64,000 nucleotides of DNA from Eublepharis macularius (GCF_028583425.1 NC_072800.1:93093001-93157000), one strand, 5' to 3'; counted from the stretch's first letter, positions 24,201 through 33,138 are shown. Notes: generated from the sequence alone by a model not told the origin. Program-made: numbers and translations.

Positions 24201-27200
24201 CTCCCTCCGGGCTCCACAGGCCGAGATTAGACCGGCCTCTTCTCTGTGCCAGCGAGGGAGGCAGAGATTAATGGGGCTTTGGCCTGAAAGGATTCCCAGC
24301 CACTTGCTGTTCTATTGGAAAGAGCAAAGCCTCTTCATTGTGCCTGCCTTTGGGACGGATTTATTTCCCTCCATGCTGGCTTTCCTCCACATGGGTACGC
24401 TCTTTATATTCCACTCACACCGAGGGACCCCGAGCGAGGAAGCTTCTCCACAGCTGCCCAGACCCTTTCTCTTCCTGCACTCGCATCTGCTGTCTTCGGA
24501 GCGGCCACCATCTTGCCAGCTAAGGAGAATGAGGGTCTGTGGAGCTCCAGGTGAGCCTGATCTGGTCAGATCTCAGCTAAGCAGGGCCAGCCCTGGCTGG
24601 CACTTTCATGGGAGGCTGCCAAGGGAATCCAGGGTCGCTTGCCTTCAGAACTCCATTGGGAGTTGCCCCAAGTTGGCCATGTTTTCGTTGTTTCCCATTG
24701 CCCCAGAAGGTCGGACCAGAACCAACAGGCTGAAATTGAATCAAAAGAGTTTTCGGCTAAACATGAGAAAGAATTTCCGGACAGAGCAGTCCCTCAGTGG
24801 AACAGGCTTCCTCGGGAGGTGGTGGGCTCTCCTTCTTTGGAGGTTTTTAAGCAGAGGCTAGATGGCCCTCTAACAGCAAGGCTGATTCTGTGAACCTGGG
24901 CAGATCGTGAGAGGGAGGGCAGGAAGGGTTACATCACTGCTTAGTTCTCGTGGCCCCTTCTTACATGCCCAGGGTAATGCCAATCACCACCTTAGGGTCA
25001 GGAAGCAATTTTCCCCAGCCCTGTTTGGCTAGGGATCCTGACGGTGTTCTGCCAATGGCGGGGAGAGGTAGATGTGAATTTCCTGCATTGTGCATGGGGT
25101 TGGACTAGATGATCCTGGAGGTCCCTTCCAACCCTATGACCCTATGACTTGTTGGCCCCTTTACTCAGGGTTGCAGCCCCTCTCAGGCCCAGGCCTTAAG
25201 GTGGGGGTCTGTCCACCTCCAGCCCATTTCTGTCTCCTGGTCATCCTGCACCTGTGGGATAAATCCATCTCAAAGGAGGGCCGAAGCAGGCTGGAGGCTG
25301 ATGGACTTCCATCCCAAGGCCTGTCCCTCGGAGAGACTGCAGCTGGCTCCTTCTGCCCCATCCATAGCGGACTCCTCTCCCAAGAACCAAGGCAGCTCCC
25401 AGCCCCATGAGATAGTCGCCGCAATGCAAAGTGGGCTTTTGCAGCAAATTTGGACCCGAGGAGGACACGGGTCAGGCTGTGCTGGGAAGTTCAAGCACCC
25501 GGGAGTCAGCCAAGCTGAGCATCTCTTGCAGTGCTTCAAGCCAGCAGCAGCAGTGGGTATCGTCTCACCCACAAGCAGCGGTGTAGAAGGGGGCAATGGG
25601 TGAGGAGCCACGTGGTCCGTTATGGCAGCTGAAAGAGTCCAAGATGAGCGGCGCCGTAAGCACTGGCAGTGCTTCTGTGTTTGGTCTGCTTGTTCCTGGC
25701 TTCCAGCCCAGAGCAGTCGGGTATCAAGGGAACAGCAACAAAAGGTAGAGAACTCCAGATCTGCAGCTGCCCTGGGTCCTGGGCTGGGAGGGGCAATTGT
25801 CCGTAGCCCCGCCCCTTGCTCCAGCGGTCACTCCCAGTGCTCAGTTCGCTGGCTCGGCGACCCCTTTGGGGCTCAGGCAGCAGCTCAGTGGCTCTACCCA
25901 CCTTGCCTGGGATGGGGGTCATCCCTTTCTTGAGCCTGGGTGTGTGCAGTTATTCTGTGGCCCCATCCTGCACATTTGTCCGGGGGCCCTGCATCACTCA
26001 GCCTAGCCCACCCCACGACCAGCCCACTTGCAATTTTGCCTGGAGACGGTGGGCTCCCTTATCGGAGACTGTGGACTCGCTGATGAAAATGATTAAGGGG
26101 GAGGTCTGGGTTTGGTTGGGGGGCATTTTGCTGCCAAGTCGGCCAAAGTGCTAGCACCGTCGCCCGTGGACCCCGCCCAGTGGCACAGCAAGATCTCCCA
26201 AGCATCTCTTACAGTCTGTCCAAAGAATTGCCCCACAGAATGGATCCTGGGGCTCAGCTCATGGATTGCGAAGTGCAGTCAGGGGCAGCAAGTAGCCAGC
26301 GCTGACCATTCGGGAAGGAGTCCCACTCAACGGTGCTGGGCACAACACAATGAGCTAATGTGGGCCTCCCAGGTCCAACCCCATGCGCCATGCGCCAAGC
26401 GCATAACCTACACACGCAACTGGAACCTGCCCATCGTCCCATCATCCCATGTCCCCACACTCATTAGTGGAGTCAGTTTGCACACGCAGCTGCGAGAAAT
26501 CCATGTGAGGACCGTGACACCAAACAGCGGCTCATGTGTGCAGATACATGACTACCTTTTGCCTCACATCCTCTCAACTGCAGGGCTTTCCCAGGGAGTC
26601 CATTCGCACATCCAACACTCAGATATCAGGGGTACAGTAACGAAGACTAGAGAAGTCTAAATCTGCTCCAGTAATGTGTAAACCAGTTAAATAATCATGT
26701 GAGGACAAAGAAAGTGGTGTTGGTGCATATGTGAACTGGTTCTTAAGTCCTTGCAAGTCTCCCCTCAGGCTTCTGATAGGGTTCTTTAGGGTAGAGATGG
26801 CAGACTGGGAGCTCAGACAAAATCAAAAAGAGTCCATTGGTTAGTCTTAAAGGTGCTACTGGACTCTTTTTGATTTTGCTACTACAGACTAACACGGCTA
26901 ACTCCTGGATCTGGGAGCTCAGAGGCATCGGACAAACTCCCCCCCCCCCAACCTCTGGTGGTGCTATCAAATTTTAATCCATGCATGGGAACCGTTTGGC
27001 TTCGGGGTTACCCTTTATGCTTCAGCTCAGCTTGCTCAGGCAAGCAAATATATTTGAACAGCACCGATATGACCTCCTCCTCCTCGGCTCTTTACCTCCC
27101 TCCCCCATCATCTCTTTCCAGAGACACAGAAGACCCTTTTGGCTTCCTCCCCCTCCCACCCCACTCCATCCTTGCCCCCCCCTCCCCGGCCCAGCTGTTT

Positions 27201-30200
27201 CCCACTCCGCTGTGGCATTCCTCCCTGTGGCTGGAATTTCAGAGCCATCTGTCTTCAGATGCCAGCAGGGGAGGAAATCGAGGCGGCCTCATTATCCCAG
27301 CCTTTGAGAGCCTGCAGAGAAAAGAGGCGCTCCTTCTTGCTCCCCCTCCCCCCCCTTTTTTTTTTTTGCTTTCCAAGGCATTTGCTAAAGTGCAGATGGG
27401 CTCATCACCCCCTGCAGGATCCAACCCCCCCCCCCACACACACACACTGGAATCCTTGCATTGTACGGGTGTGCATTTGAGGTTTGGCGGGAGGGCAAGG
27501 CAGGGCAGGCTGCTGGATGGGGGTGTTCCTGGATTCAGCTCTCCACCCATTGCTCCCACAATAACTGTCTCCCCTGTGCCCTTTTCAACAGTTGGAGTAC
27601 ATGTAAGCAGAAGCAGCAGCTGGCCAAAGCTCGGGCTGGGGAGCTTGCAACTTCCCCAGAAGGCGAGAAACTTCACAGTGACAGCGGGGTCTTCCTCGAC
27701 ACTCACAGCCTCCAGGAGCATCACCCGCTCAACAAGGGTAAGGGCTTTGCCTGGGCAGAGGTGCCCCATGTTAAGGGCAACTGCGAGAGGTTAGCATGGC
27801 CACGGTCAGGGCTTTTTTTCAGCAGGAATGCGGTGCAATGGAGTTCCGGCACCTCTTAAAAATGGTCACATGGCTGGTGGCCCCGCCCCCTGATCTCCAG
27901 ACAGAGGGGAGTTGAGATTGCCCTCCACGCCGCTCCAGCGCTCCAGCGGCGCAGAGGGCAATCTAACCATTTTCGCCAAGGGCGATTTAAACTTTCAAAA
28001 ACTCCCCCCTTGTTTCAGCTGACTCAAAGTGATGTCATTGTGCACTCCTGAGTTCTACCACTGAGTTCCACCACCTCTTTTCCCAGAAAAAAAGCCCTGG
28101 ACAGAGTAGTGTGTATCTTGCAACTGTGCGCAGCTACATGGCAAAAACTGGCCATGGGATTCATTATCCCAAGGTTCTCGTTTAAACCACTTTGGAAAAA
28201 GCAAGTCTCTAGTCCTTGTGGCTGCCAAGTTCGATTAGTAAGGTCTCAGGACTTGCAAGTGGTGACTCCACCTCCCATGTCTCTTGGCTCCTCCCTGGGA
28301 TGAGAAGAAGCAGAATAAATTAAGCCGATCTATGCAAAATTTCCAGTCCACAGAGTGAAGCTTCTTTAGGGTAGCCAATAGGCCTGCCCAAATGCTGGAC
28401 CTCCAGTCCAAGGCTTTGCATTCCCATCTTCAGCCTTCAAGAAGAATTCCGATGGATCAGAGCAATGATCAGAGGTTCTGCTCCAGTACTGTTTCACACG
28501 GTGGTCGCCAAAAGAAACCCACACAAAAACAGGTCTCAGAGGCATCCATAGGTACCCTGTCTAAACGTAGAGGTTCTGTTTAGAATCATAGAATGGGAAG
28601 GGATCTCCAGGGTCATCTAGTCCAACCCCCTGCACATTGTGGGTAATTCACAACTAACTCCTCACCCACAAACCCCCAGCAACCCCTGCTCCGTGCCCAG
28701 AAGATGACAAAACAGTGGCTCATAGCCATTGATGGACCTTTCCCCCATGAATTTGTCTCCTCTTTTTAAAACTAGTGGCCATCACTACATCTTGTGGCAA
28801 TGAGTTCTGCGACTTAATTATATGGGGAAGAAGTGCTTTCTTTTATCTATCCTGAATCGATAGCTCATCGACTTACTTGGGTGAGCCAAGCTCTAGTTTT
28901 AAAGGAACAAGAGGAAAAGTTCTCCTCACTTATCCAAATGCATACCTTTAGAAACCTCTATCATATCTCCTTTGGTTGGTTGAAAGTGCCATCAAGTCAT
29001 GGCTGACTTTCGGCGACCCCTGCTGGGATTTTCAAGGCAAGAGACTCACAGAGGTGGTTTGCCGTTGCCTGCCTCTGCCTAGCAACCCTGGTCTTCCTTG
29101 GTAGTCTCCCATTTAATTATTAACCAAGGCCAACCCTGCTTAGTTTGCTAGATCGGACAAGGTTAGGCTTTCCCTTCACCGTCTTTCTCCCCCTAAACTG
29201 AAAACCTTCAAACCTTTCAGGCTTTCCTTATAGGGATGGTCTCCACTCCCTTGAACATTTTATAGGTTGTGGCCATTTAATTTAGATCTCCTTCTGCCTT
29301 CACCACCACCAAGATCTTTCTAGAGGCAGGTTTGCAAGGGGTTCCAGCCGCGTAATAACCACCATTTGCTCATTGTATTTTCCCAAAGAGCATAAGCTGA
29401 ACAACATCCCTTGCCCCAAGGAGGTTGCAGATGATATTTAGACAAGGGGAGAGGCGACAGAGCAAGGGTGCAGGGAGATCAGGGCCGCAGGTTGAATAGG
29501 TGAGAGTTTTAGATAGGAGCTGAAGGAAAAAAGGTGACAATGGGACTGTTTTCTAGGAAGGAGTCCCGGGCGTTAGGGGCAGCAAAGAGAAAATGCTGGA
29601 GTCTTTGGGAGAGAGCAGGAGGTCCTTTTTATCACTATAACATTAAAAGCATATGCAAAAAAATTAAAAGGGGGGTGCTGTGACATCACTGATGATGTCA
29701 CCAATGACAACAGCACCCTTGCTTAAAATCCTGATTATTCACGGTATGTGCAGACAAAAATAAACTGGCTCCACAACTGCAAAAATGCAAAGGGAGGCCA
29801 GACATGAGGAAGAAACGTACCCAGACTGATTTCAGAGCTTGAGAATCAACTGCTAAGAAAATCAGGAATAAGTCAAGTATACAGAAAAGCCCATCAAACG
29901 CCTAGGAAAGAGGCTCTTCCTGGAGACAGCCAAGATATGAGAACTCCAAGGGGAGGGTGAACCCTGATGAAGTCAGCTGGGTGGAGAAGATCCAGAGGGG
30001 TTAGCCGTGTTAGTCTGTAGTCGCAAAATAGTAAAGAGTCCAGTAGCATCTTTAAGACTAACCAACTTTATTGTAGCATAAGCTTCTTGAAAAAGCTTCT
30101 CAAAAGCTTATGCTACAATGAAGTTGCCTCTGACGAAGAGAGCTGTGCTTCTCAAAAGCTTATGCTACAATAAAGTTGCATCTGAGGAAGAGAGCTGTGC

Positions 30201-31495
30201 TTCTCAAAAGCTTATGCTACAATAAAGTTGCATCTGAGGAAGAGAGCTGTGGTCCTCGAAAGCTTATGCTACAATAAAGTTGCATCTGACGAAGAGAGCT
30301 GTGGTTCTCGAAAGCTTATGCTACAATAAAGTTGCATCTGAGGAAGAGAGCTATGCTTCTCAAAAGCTTATGCTGCAATAAAGTTGGTTAGTCTTAAAGG
30401 TGCTACTGGACTCTTTACTGTTGGTAGAGAAGAGATTCTGTGTCCAAGCAGCTCCTTGGAGATACCACAGAGGATTGCACCGATGCGCCCCTTCAGGACT
30501 AAGCTATCTCCTGGCCACAAGTGGTGTGGAAATAGATGACAAATTACTGGGATATTTTCTCTTAAATCTCTTCCCTACCTGCCAGACTGCACTGACACTA
30601 CATAGTTTTTCTATATGCTATTCTCCCATGTTTGCATCCTGATGTTTCTTTGTTGGTCTAGTACTACACTACAAGAACACCTCCTTAGAGGGTCAATCTA
30701 GCTGTTCTCAGGTGGTCCCTGAGTGGTGGCAGCCATTACCAGGTCCTTTCCAGAGAGTTTTCCCAGCTAGAAATGGCGCCTTTCCCCCTTTCTTCCATCA
30801 GTGCTTAGTTCTTGTGGCCCCTTCTTTCATGCCCAGGGTAATGCCAATTCCCAAATTGGGGTCAGGAATCAATTTTCACCAGGCCAGTTTGGCTCAGGAT
30901 CCTGACAGTGTTTTGCCATCTTCTGGGCATGGAGCAGAGGTCACTGGGGGTGTGTTGGTGGGGTGGGTGGGGTAGTTGTGAATTTCCTGCATTGTGCAGG
31001 GGGCTGGACTAGATGACCCTGGAGGGCCTTCCAACCCTACGATTCTATGATCCCAAAATATCAAGGGTGACGAATACATCGAGCCAGCCCTGATCCACTG
31101 GGGGGCCTCCACATTTCCTCCACAATTACAGCCCATGAAGGGCTGCCTGGGCACTCACTGACTCCCCCTCTCTCTGCCTTCCCCAAACAGCGCACAAAGC
31201 TGAACCGCGGCTCTACGCAAACCTCCCGCCTCACAAGCAGGAAGAGGTGGAGCAGCTGCTGGAAACGCCCCACCACGGCAAAGACTGGCGGTGCCTGGCC
31301 AACCACCTGGGCTATGAGGAGGAAACCATCGCTACCTTCGGCAGGGGGGAAGCCCCCGCCCACACTCTGCTCTCTGACTGGTCAGCCAAGGAGGGGGCCA
31401 CCACGGAGGCCCTGTGCACAGCCCTGGCGGCCATCGAGAGAGAGGACGTGGTGGAGAACTTGAACTCCCCTGCCGAGGTCAGCTCCGTGGTGTGA
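11036..31495 (+). CDS. NRADD: NRH1/NRADD-type p75 neurotrophin receptor homologue (five exons, signal-peptide exon missing)
   Basis: The coding sequence joins 11036-11168, 12914-13297, 21994-22216, 27592-27737 and 31191-31495, totalling 1191 nt (396 residues plus TGA). All four introns are GT-AG and every junction keeps frame. Numbering from the first exon seen, four TNFR cysteine-rich domains span residues 7-171 with six cysteines each. A Ser/Pro-containing stalk covers 173-223, a transmembrane helix about 224-245 contains PVYCSILAAVVVG as in p75NTR, and a cytoplasmic linker has the p75-type GEKLHSDSG motif. A death domain covers about 303-390 and the C-terminus is SSVV. In this family such a protein is a type I membrane receptor or co-receptor for neurotrophins that signals through its death domain. 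Linkage to SETD2 favours the NRH1/NRADD paralogue over NGFR (inference). Mammalian NRADD lacks the ectodomain; here it is complete. The signal-peptide exon was not found. Confidence 0.87.
11352..11560. repeat. Fold-back element, family 2
   Basis: Inverted halves share TGAGTCCAG/CTAGACTCGA, AACAAGATTTTCTGGGTAG and AAGCTCCCTCCCTTAG/GAAGGGAGCTTTGACTC segments; the right end is CAGACCAACATGGTTACC. Confidence 0.7.
12300..12770. repeat. MITE family C copy
   Basis: Starts AGGGTTGCCAGGTCCCCC and ends CCCCCTGGCAACCT; the interior repeats GAATCAGGCC-type motifs. Related copies are near 22650-23040 and 42231-42768. It lies in intron 2, about 145 bp before exon 3. Confidence 0.65.
12914..13297 (+). CDS. 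NRADD: NRADD exon encoding CRD2 to CRD4
   Basis: The acceptor CCACAACAG ends at 12913 and the donor GTAAGT starts at 13298. The exon completes Asn45 and runs to Met172. It carries the remaining five cysteines of CRD2 and six each for CRD3 (C86-C128) and CRD4 (C131-C171). CRD4 has the family pattern CPDGYYS...EPC..C. N-glycosylation sequons are NMT (45-47), NAS (96-98) and NCT (162-164). Having CRD2-4 in one exon agrees with the gene structure known for p75NTR. A MITE ends about 145 bp upstream of the acceptor. Confidence 0.93.
13580..13795 (+). repeat. MITE family A copy (diverged)
   Basis: GGGAAATTCCTGGAGATTTG, a G-run, and the TCCACCCTTCGAAGCTGCC block are recognisable. Confidence 0.7.
13800..15512. 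other. Intron 3 unique sequence
   Basis: Contains a CA-rich stretch at about 13843-13868 and one fold-back arm (14270-14365); otherwise nothing recognised. Confidence 0.5.
14270..14365. repeat. Fold-back family 2, single arm
   Basis: GTAGCTATGTTGGTCTGCAG through AGCAAGATTTTCAGTGTATG, one half of the element at 11352. Confidence 0.6.
15513..15620. repeat. Fold-back family 2, single arm
   Basis: GGTAGCCACGTAGGTTTGTGG, GTCCAGTGGCACCTAAAAGACC and a TTCTTCAGATA end. Confidence 0.6.
15637..15942. mobile_element. hAT-like element, copy 2 (5' end lost)
   Basis: The right terminus GCTGAAAAAAAGCCCTG is intact; the left end starts at GGAAAAGAGGTGGTGGAAC without the terminal repeat, so no target duplication can be shown. 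The interior is partly palindromic (GGAGTTGAGATTGCC and its complement). Confidence 0.75.
16040..16100 (-). repeat. MITE family A fragment
   Basis: CTCCAGGAATTTCCCAATC block with TGGAGTTGGCA end; a second short piece is at about 17090-17130. Confidence 0.55.
16830..16912 (-). repeat. SINE 3'-end fragment
   Basis: (AAT)n then TTCGATTTATATACCGCCC and CCCACTCAGAGCAG, shared with fragments at 880-970, 39560-39640 and 42830-42980. Confidence 0.6.
17620..17735 (+). repeat. tRNA-derived SINE
   Basis: A-box-like TAGCACAGTGGTTAA and B-box-like GGTTCGAATCCC are spaced as in a tRNA head, followed by GGCCTTGGGTCAGCCA. Confidence 0.75.
17756..17925 (-). repeat. 5S-rRNA-headed SINE (partial)
   Basis: Reverse strand of a SINE: GGTCTCCCATCCAATTAC is complementary to the 5S rRNA internal promoter region, and the body includes CATGGCAAGAGACTCATGG. 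Confidence 0.65.
17992..18252. mobile_element. hAT-like element, copy 3
   Basis: Complete termini CAGGGCTTTTTTTCTGGGG and GCTGAAAAAAAGCCCTG. The 8-bp flanks are identical (GTTATCAT at 17984-17991 and 18253-18260). Confidence 0.92.
18255..18297 (+). repeat. (CAT)n microsatellite
   Basis: About 14 uninterrupted TCA/CAT triplets starting inside the right target duplication of the adjacent hAT-like element. Confidence 0.95.
18845..19053 (+). repeat. MITE family A copy (diverged)
   Basis: TAGGGTTACCAACTTTGGC start, GGGAAATTCCTGGAGATTTG block, and ATCTGGAGGACGGCAACC end. Confidence 0.7.
19459..19722. repeat. 33-bp minisatellite, eight copies
   Basis: Unit starts at 19459, 19492, 19525, 19558, 19591, 19624, 19657 and 19690. 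Each begins AAAAATTCTATCATGCT and ends TATCGGC or TATTGGC, differing mostly by transitions. Because 33 is divisible by three, both strands stay open, but this is in intron 3 and no coding role is claimed. Confidence 0.97.
20510..20622 (+). repeat. CR1 LINE tail
   Basis: GTGAATTTCCTGCACTGTAC, CAGACTAGATGACCCTG and GGTCCCTTTTATGAAAC, the CR1 3' terminus. Confidence 0.75.
20715..20945 (-). repeat. tRNA-related SINE
   Basis: Reverse-strand SINE: CCTCACAACAACCCTGTGGG, GGCCCAAGGTCACCCA and GGATTTGAACCTGGG (B-box side). Confidence 0.7.
21129..21505. mobile_element. hAT-like element, copy 4
   Basis: Termini CAGAGCTTTTTTTC and GAAAAAAAGCCCTG; 8-bp flanks GTCCTACT and GTCCTAAT match at 7 of 8. Confidence 0.88.
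21994..22216 (+). CDS. NRADD: NRADD exon encoding stalk and transmembrane helix
   Basis: The acceptor TTTTGCCTCTAG ends at 21993 and the donor GTACGT starts at 22217. The exon encodes a stalk of about 51 residues rich in Ser, Pro, Lys and Glu, with an NSS sequon at 206-208, followed by the transmembrane helix. The membrane cysteine (C229) and the AxxxG-like packing motif known from p75NTR are both present. The exon ends with two bases (TG) of a Cys codon completed by the next exon. Unspliced reading runs into a TAA at 22224, so splicing is needed. A hAT-like element begins 12 bp into the intron. Confidence 0.93.
22228..22584. mobile_element. hAT-like element, copy 5, abutting a splice donor
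   Basis: Termini CAGGGCTTTTTTTCTGGG and GAAAAAAAATCCTTG; flanks CGTGTAAG (22220-22227) and TGTGTAAG (22585-22592) match at 7 of 8. The left flank is inside the splice donor region of the transmembrane exon, which ends at 22216. Confidence 0.9.
22650..23040. repeat. Probable MITE family C copy (diverged)
   Basis: CCGCTTACCTGGCC and GAGCACTCCTGCGCTTTGCCGC match the interior of the copies at 12300 and 42231, and it ends GGGGACCTGGCAG. Confidence 0.5.
23041..24544. other. Intron 4 sequence without recognised genes
   Basis: A repeat fragment GTGCCATCAAGTCGCTTCTG lies near 23230; the rest appears unique. Confidence 0.45.
24545..24622 (+). repeat. 5S-rRNA-headed SINE fragment
   Basis: CAGATCTCAGCTAAGCAGGG and the following bases resemble the 5S rRNA A-box region. 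Confidence 0.5.
24690..25147 (+). repeat. CR1 LINE 3' end
   Basis: The degenerate ORF2 C-terminus ends at the stop 24891-24893 (NRLPREVVGSPSLEVFKQRL). It is followed by the CR1 3' UTR with TGAATTTCCTGCATTGTGC and a CCCTATGACCCTATGA tail repeat. Confidence 0.9.
25148..26814. other. Intron 4 sequence without recognised genes
   Basis: GC-rich unique sequence with overlapping long open frames in several frames, none resembling a known protein or flanked by consistent splice sites. Confidence 0.45.
26815..26915. repeat. Fold-back family 1 fragment
   Basis: GGTTAGTCTTAAAGGTGCTAC and CAGACTAACACGGCTAACTCC, the right arm of the family. Confidence 0.75.
27592..27737 (+). CDS. NRADD: NRADD exon encoding juxtamembrane and linker region
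   Basis: The acceptor CTTTTCAACAG ends at 27591 and the donor GTAAGG starts at 27738. The first base completes Cys247 and the exon reads WSTCKQKQQ next, closely resembling the p75NTR juxtamembrane stretch. Cys247 or Cys251 lies where p75NTR is palmitoylated (inference from the family). It contains the conserved EGEKLHSDSG motif. The exon ends with one base of Ala296. A hAT-like MITE starts about 70 bp after the donor. Confidence 0.92.
27807..28099. mobile_element. hAT-like element, copy 6
   Basis: Termini CAGGGCTTTTTTTCAGC and GAAAAAAAGCCCTG; the flanking 8 bp do not match well, so the target duplication has decayed or rearranged. It lies 70 bp into intron 5. Confidence 0.82.
28582..29290 (-). 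repeat. CR1 LINE 3' region, interrupted
   Basis: Reverse CR1: ATAGAATGGGAAGGGATCTCC, CATCTAGTCCAACCCCCTGC, and AACCTCTATCATATCTCC up to about 28972. It resumes at about 29172 after a nested SINE. Confidence 0.75.
28973..29166 (-). repeat. 5S-rRNA-headed SINE nested in CR1
   Basis: Reverse-strand copy: ATCAAGTCATGGCTGACTTT body, CAAGGCAAGAGACTCACAG, and GTCTCCCATTTAATTATTAACC complementary to the 5S-like head. Confidence 0.75.
29992..30425. repeat. Fold-back family 1 with internal 52-bp tandem array
   Basis: One left arm (GTTAGCCGTGTTAGTCTGTAG) is followed by about six tandem 52-bp units (AAGCTTATGCTACAATAAAG core) and one right arm. Intron 5 of the receptor. Confidence 0.88.
30796..31050 (+). 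repeat. CR1 LINE 3' UTR
   Basis: GCTTAGTTCTTGTGGCCCC through GAATTTCCTGCATTGTGC, GACTAGATGACCCTGGAGG and the ACGATTCTATGAT terminus. Confidence 0.85.
31191..31495 (+). CDS. NRADD: NRADD terminal exon encoding the death domain
   Basis: The acceptor TTCCCCAAACAG ends at 31190 and the stop TGA is at 31493-31495. The exon encodes 100 residues. The death domain opens with LYANLPPHKQEEVEQLL, parallel to the start of the p75NTR death domain, and includes a W-R-x-L-A helix, an LGY segment and the C-terminal VVENLNS helix. The last four residues, SSVV, resemble the PDZ-ligand tail of p75NTR. A CR1 3' end terminates about 140 bp upstream of the acceptor. Confidence 0.94.
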
Positions 31496-31960
31496 CAGAC
31501 CTGCTTGCACGTTGCACCACTGGTGGACTGTAGCGGGGTTGGGGGTTGTTTTTTATTAAAAAGGGGGGAAGGGGGACGCAAAAGGGAAAAAGTCAGGGAG
31601 GAGGACTTCTTGTTACTTTTGTTATGAAAAAAATAATATGGACACTTGAACAAACGACGATTACAGCGGACAGTGCTGAGACATACGAGTGCTTCCCCCT
31701 GCTGGATGGAGGACCTGTGGGTACAATGAAGAGGTGACCCGGCATTCATTGCACAGCCCAACTGCTCACTGATGGATGGCACTGGGGGGAGGGGTCTGGA
31801 GTGCGGGGGGGGCTGATGAAGGGAGGGTGGCACGTGCTTATTCCTTTCCCGTCACAAAGAGCGGGGCTAGTTGGCCTTTCGCTTGCAAGGTTTCTCTGTG
31901 TCACATGGGAGCAGTGAGTCTGCAGGCAGGCAGAAGCAAGAGGCAAATTGGGCATCCTGA
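31496..31960 (+). other. Probable start of NRADD 3' untranslated region
   Basis: Non-coding sequence follows the stop. An ATTAAA variant poly(A) signal is at 31555-31560, only 60 bp after the stop. No canonical AATAAA was noticed in the next few hundred bases, so the true 3' end cannot be fixed; p75-family 3' UTRs are often long. Confidence 0.4.
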
Positions 31961-32129
31961 AAATCTTATCTTTAATTTAAGAGCTCAAAAAAAATGATTT
32001 CTTCTGCCCAAGAGGAGTAAAAAAGCACCACAAACCGACAGGGCTCCGGGACCGTTGCAGAGGGGCCTTTCAGCAGCCGGGGTAGGTGGGCTCTCCAGTC
32101 ACGGCTGGCAAGGTCATCTGTCTCCCAGT

Positions 32130-32315
32130 GCATCTTTATCCTGCTCTTCTTCCAAGGAAAGCTCAGAGCGATGTCCAGGGGTCTTCCGCCTCCAATTTAC
32201 TTTCACAGTCACCCTGAGATGTAAAGAGAATGCCTGCACATTCTCAGCAGTGGGTGAGGACTTGAACCTTCCACCCCCAGCAGATACTAGCGCTCTGACC
32301 ACTGCATCACACCGT
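32130..32315 (-). repeat. tRNA-related SINE
   Basis: Reverse-strand SINE with GTGAGGACTTGAACC and CTCTGACCACTGCATCACACC. Confidence 0.6.
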
Positions 32316-32878
32316 CTCACGGGGAGAGGGACTGGAAGGCACATGGCCTTCTGGTCTGGTTGCCCCAGCTTGGGATCTTTTCAGGAGCCAAGTCTGGCCC
32401 AAGCTCCATCCTTCACCCAGCGGCTCAAGGAAACAGGCAGGCGACATCCCAGGACATCTTCCCAGAAGGTGACTGTACTCCTGCTTGAGGGTGCTCCCAG
32501 CACAGGGGTTCATCTGTCAGCTGTCATTCCAACCTCCTATATGCAGTTCTCGATTAAAGGGGGGGGGGAAGTACCAACTTTCTGGAAAATGCAGAATTTG
32601 GTTGCTGGCAAAATAGTCTATAGCCCCAAAGATGTGAGCCGCCATCAACTTGCTCTCTGTCTCGCCTTCTAGATCTTTCAGGGCGCATACTTCATAGAAG
32701 AAATACAAAGGAGTCTCGTGGCACGTTACCAATCAACAGATTGAGCTGGGCAGATGTCCTAGAACCAAAACCCTCTTCATCTGAGTTGTGCCATTTCCCT
32801 TGAGGGTGCCACAAGAGGGTTTTTCCCCCAGTCTTCCTGCAGCCCATAAATCCCACTGTCCCTCTGCAGTGTCATAGG

Positions 32879-33138
32879 CAGGGCTTTTTTCCAGCAGGAA
32901 CGCGGGGGAACGGAGTTCTGGAACCTCTTGAAAATGGTCACATGGCTGGTGGCCCTGCCCCCTGATTGCCAGACAGAGGGGAGTTGAGATTGCCTTCTGC
33001 GCCGCCAAGCAGCGCAGAGGGCAATCTCAACTCCCCTCTGTCTGGAGATCGGGGGGCAGGGCCACAAGCCATGTGACCATTTTCTCCGAGGGCAACCCAA
33101 TGAGTTCCACCACCTCTTTTCCCAGAAAAAAAGCCCTG
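32879..33138. mobile_element. hAT-like element, copy 7
   Basis: Termini CAGGGCTTTTTTCCAGC and GAAAAAAAGCCCTG with identical 8-bp flanks GTCATAGG (32871-32878 and 33139-33146). Confidence 0.93.

Noticed and set aside
11036..31495. Naming the receptor NGFR (p75NTR itself)
   Set aside because: Domain plan and transmembrane helix fit either paralogue, but the SETD2 neighbour matches the NRADD/NRH1 locus rather than the NGFR locus.
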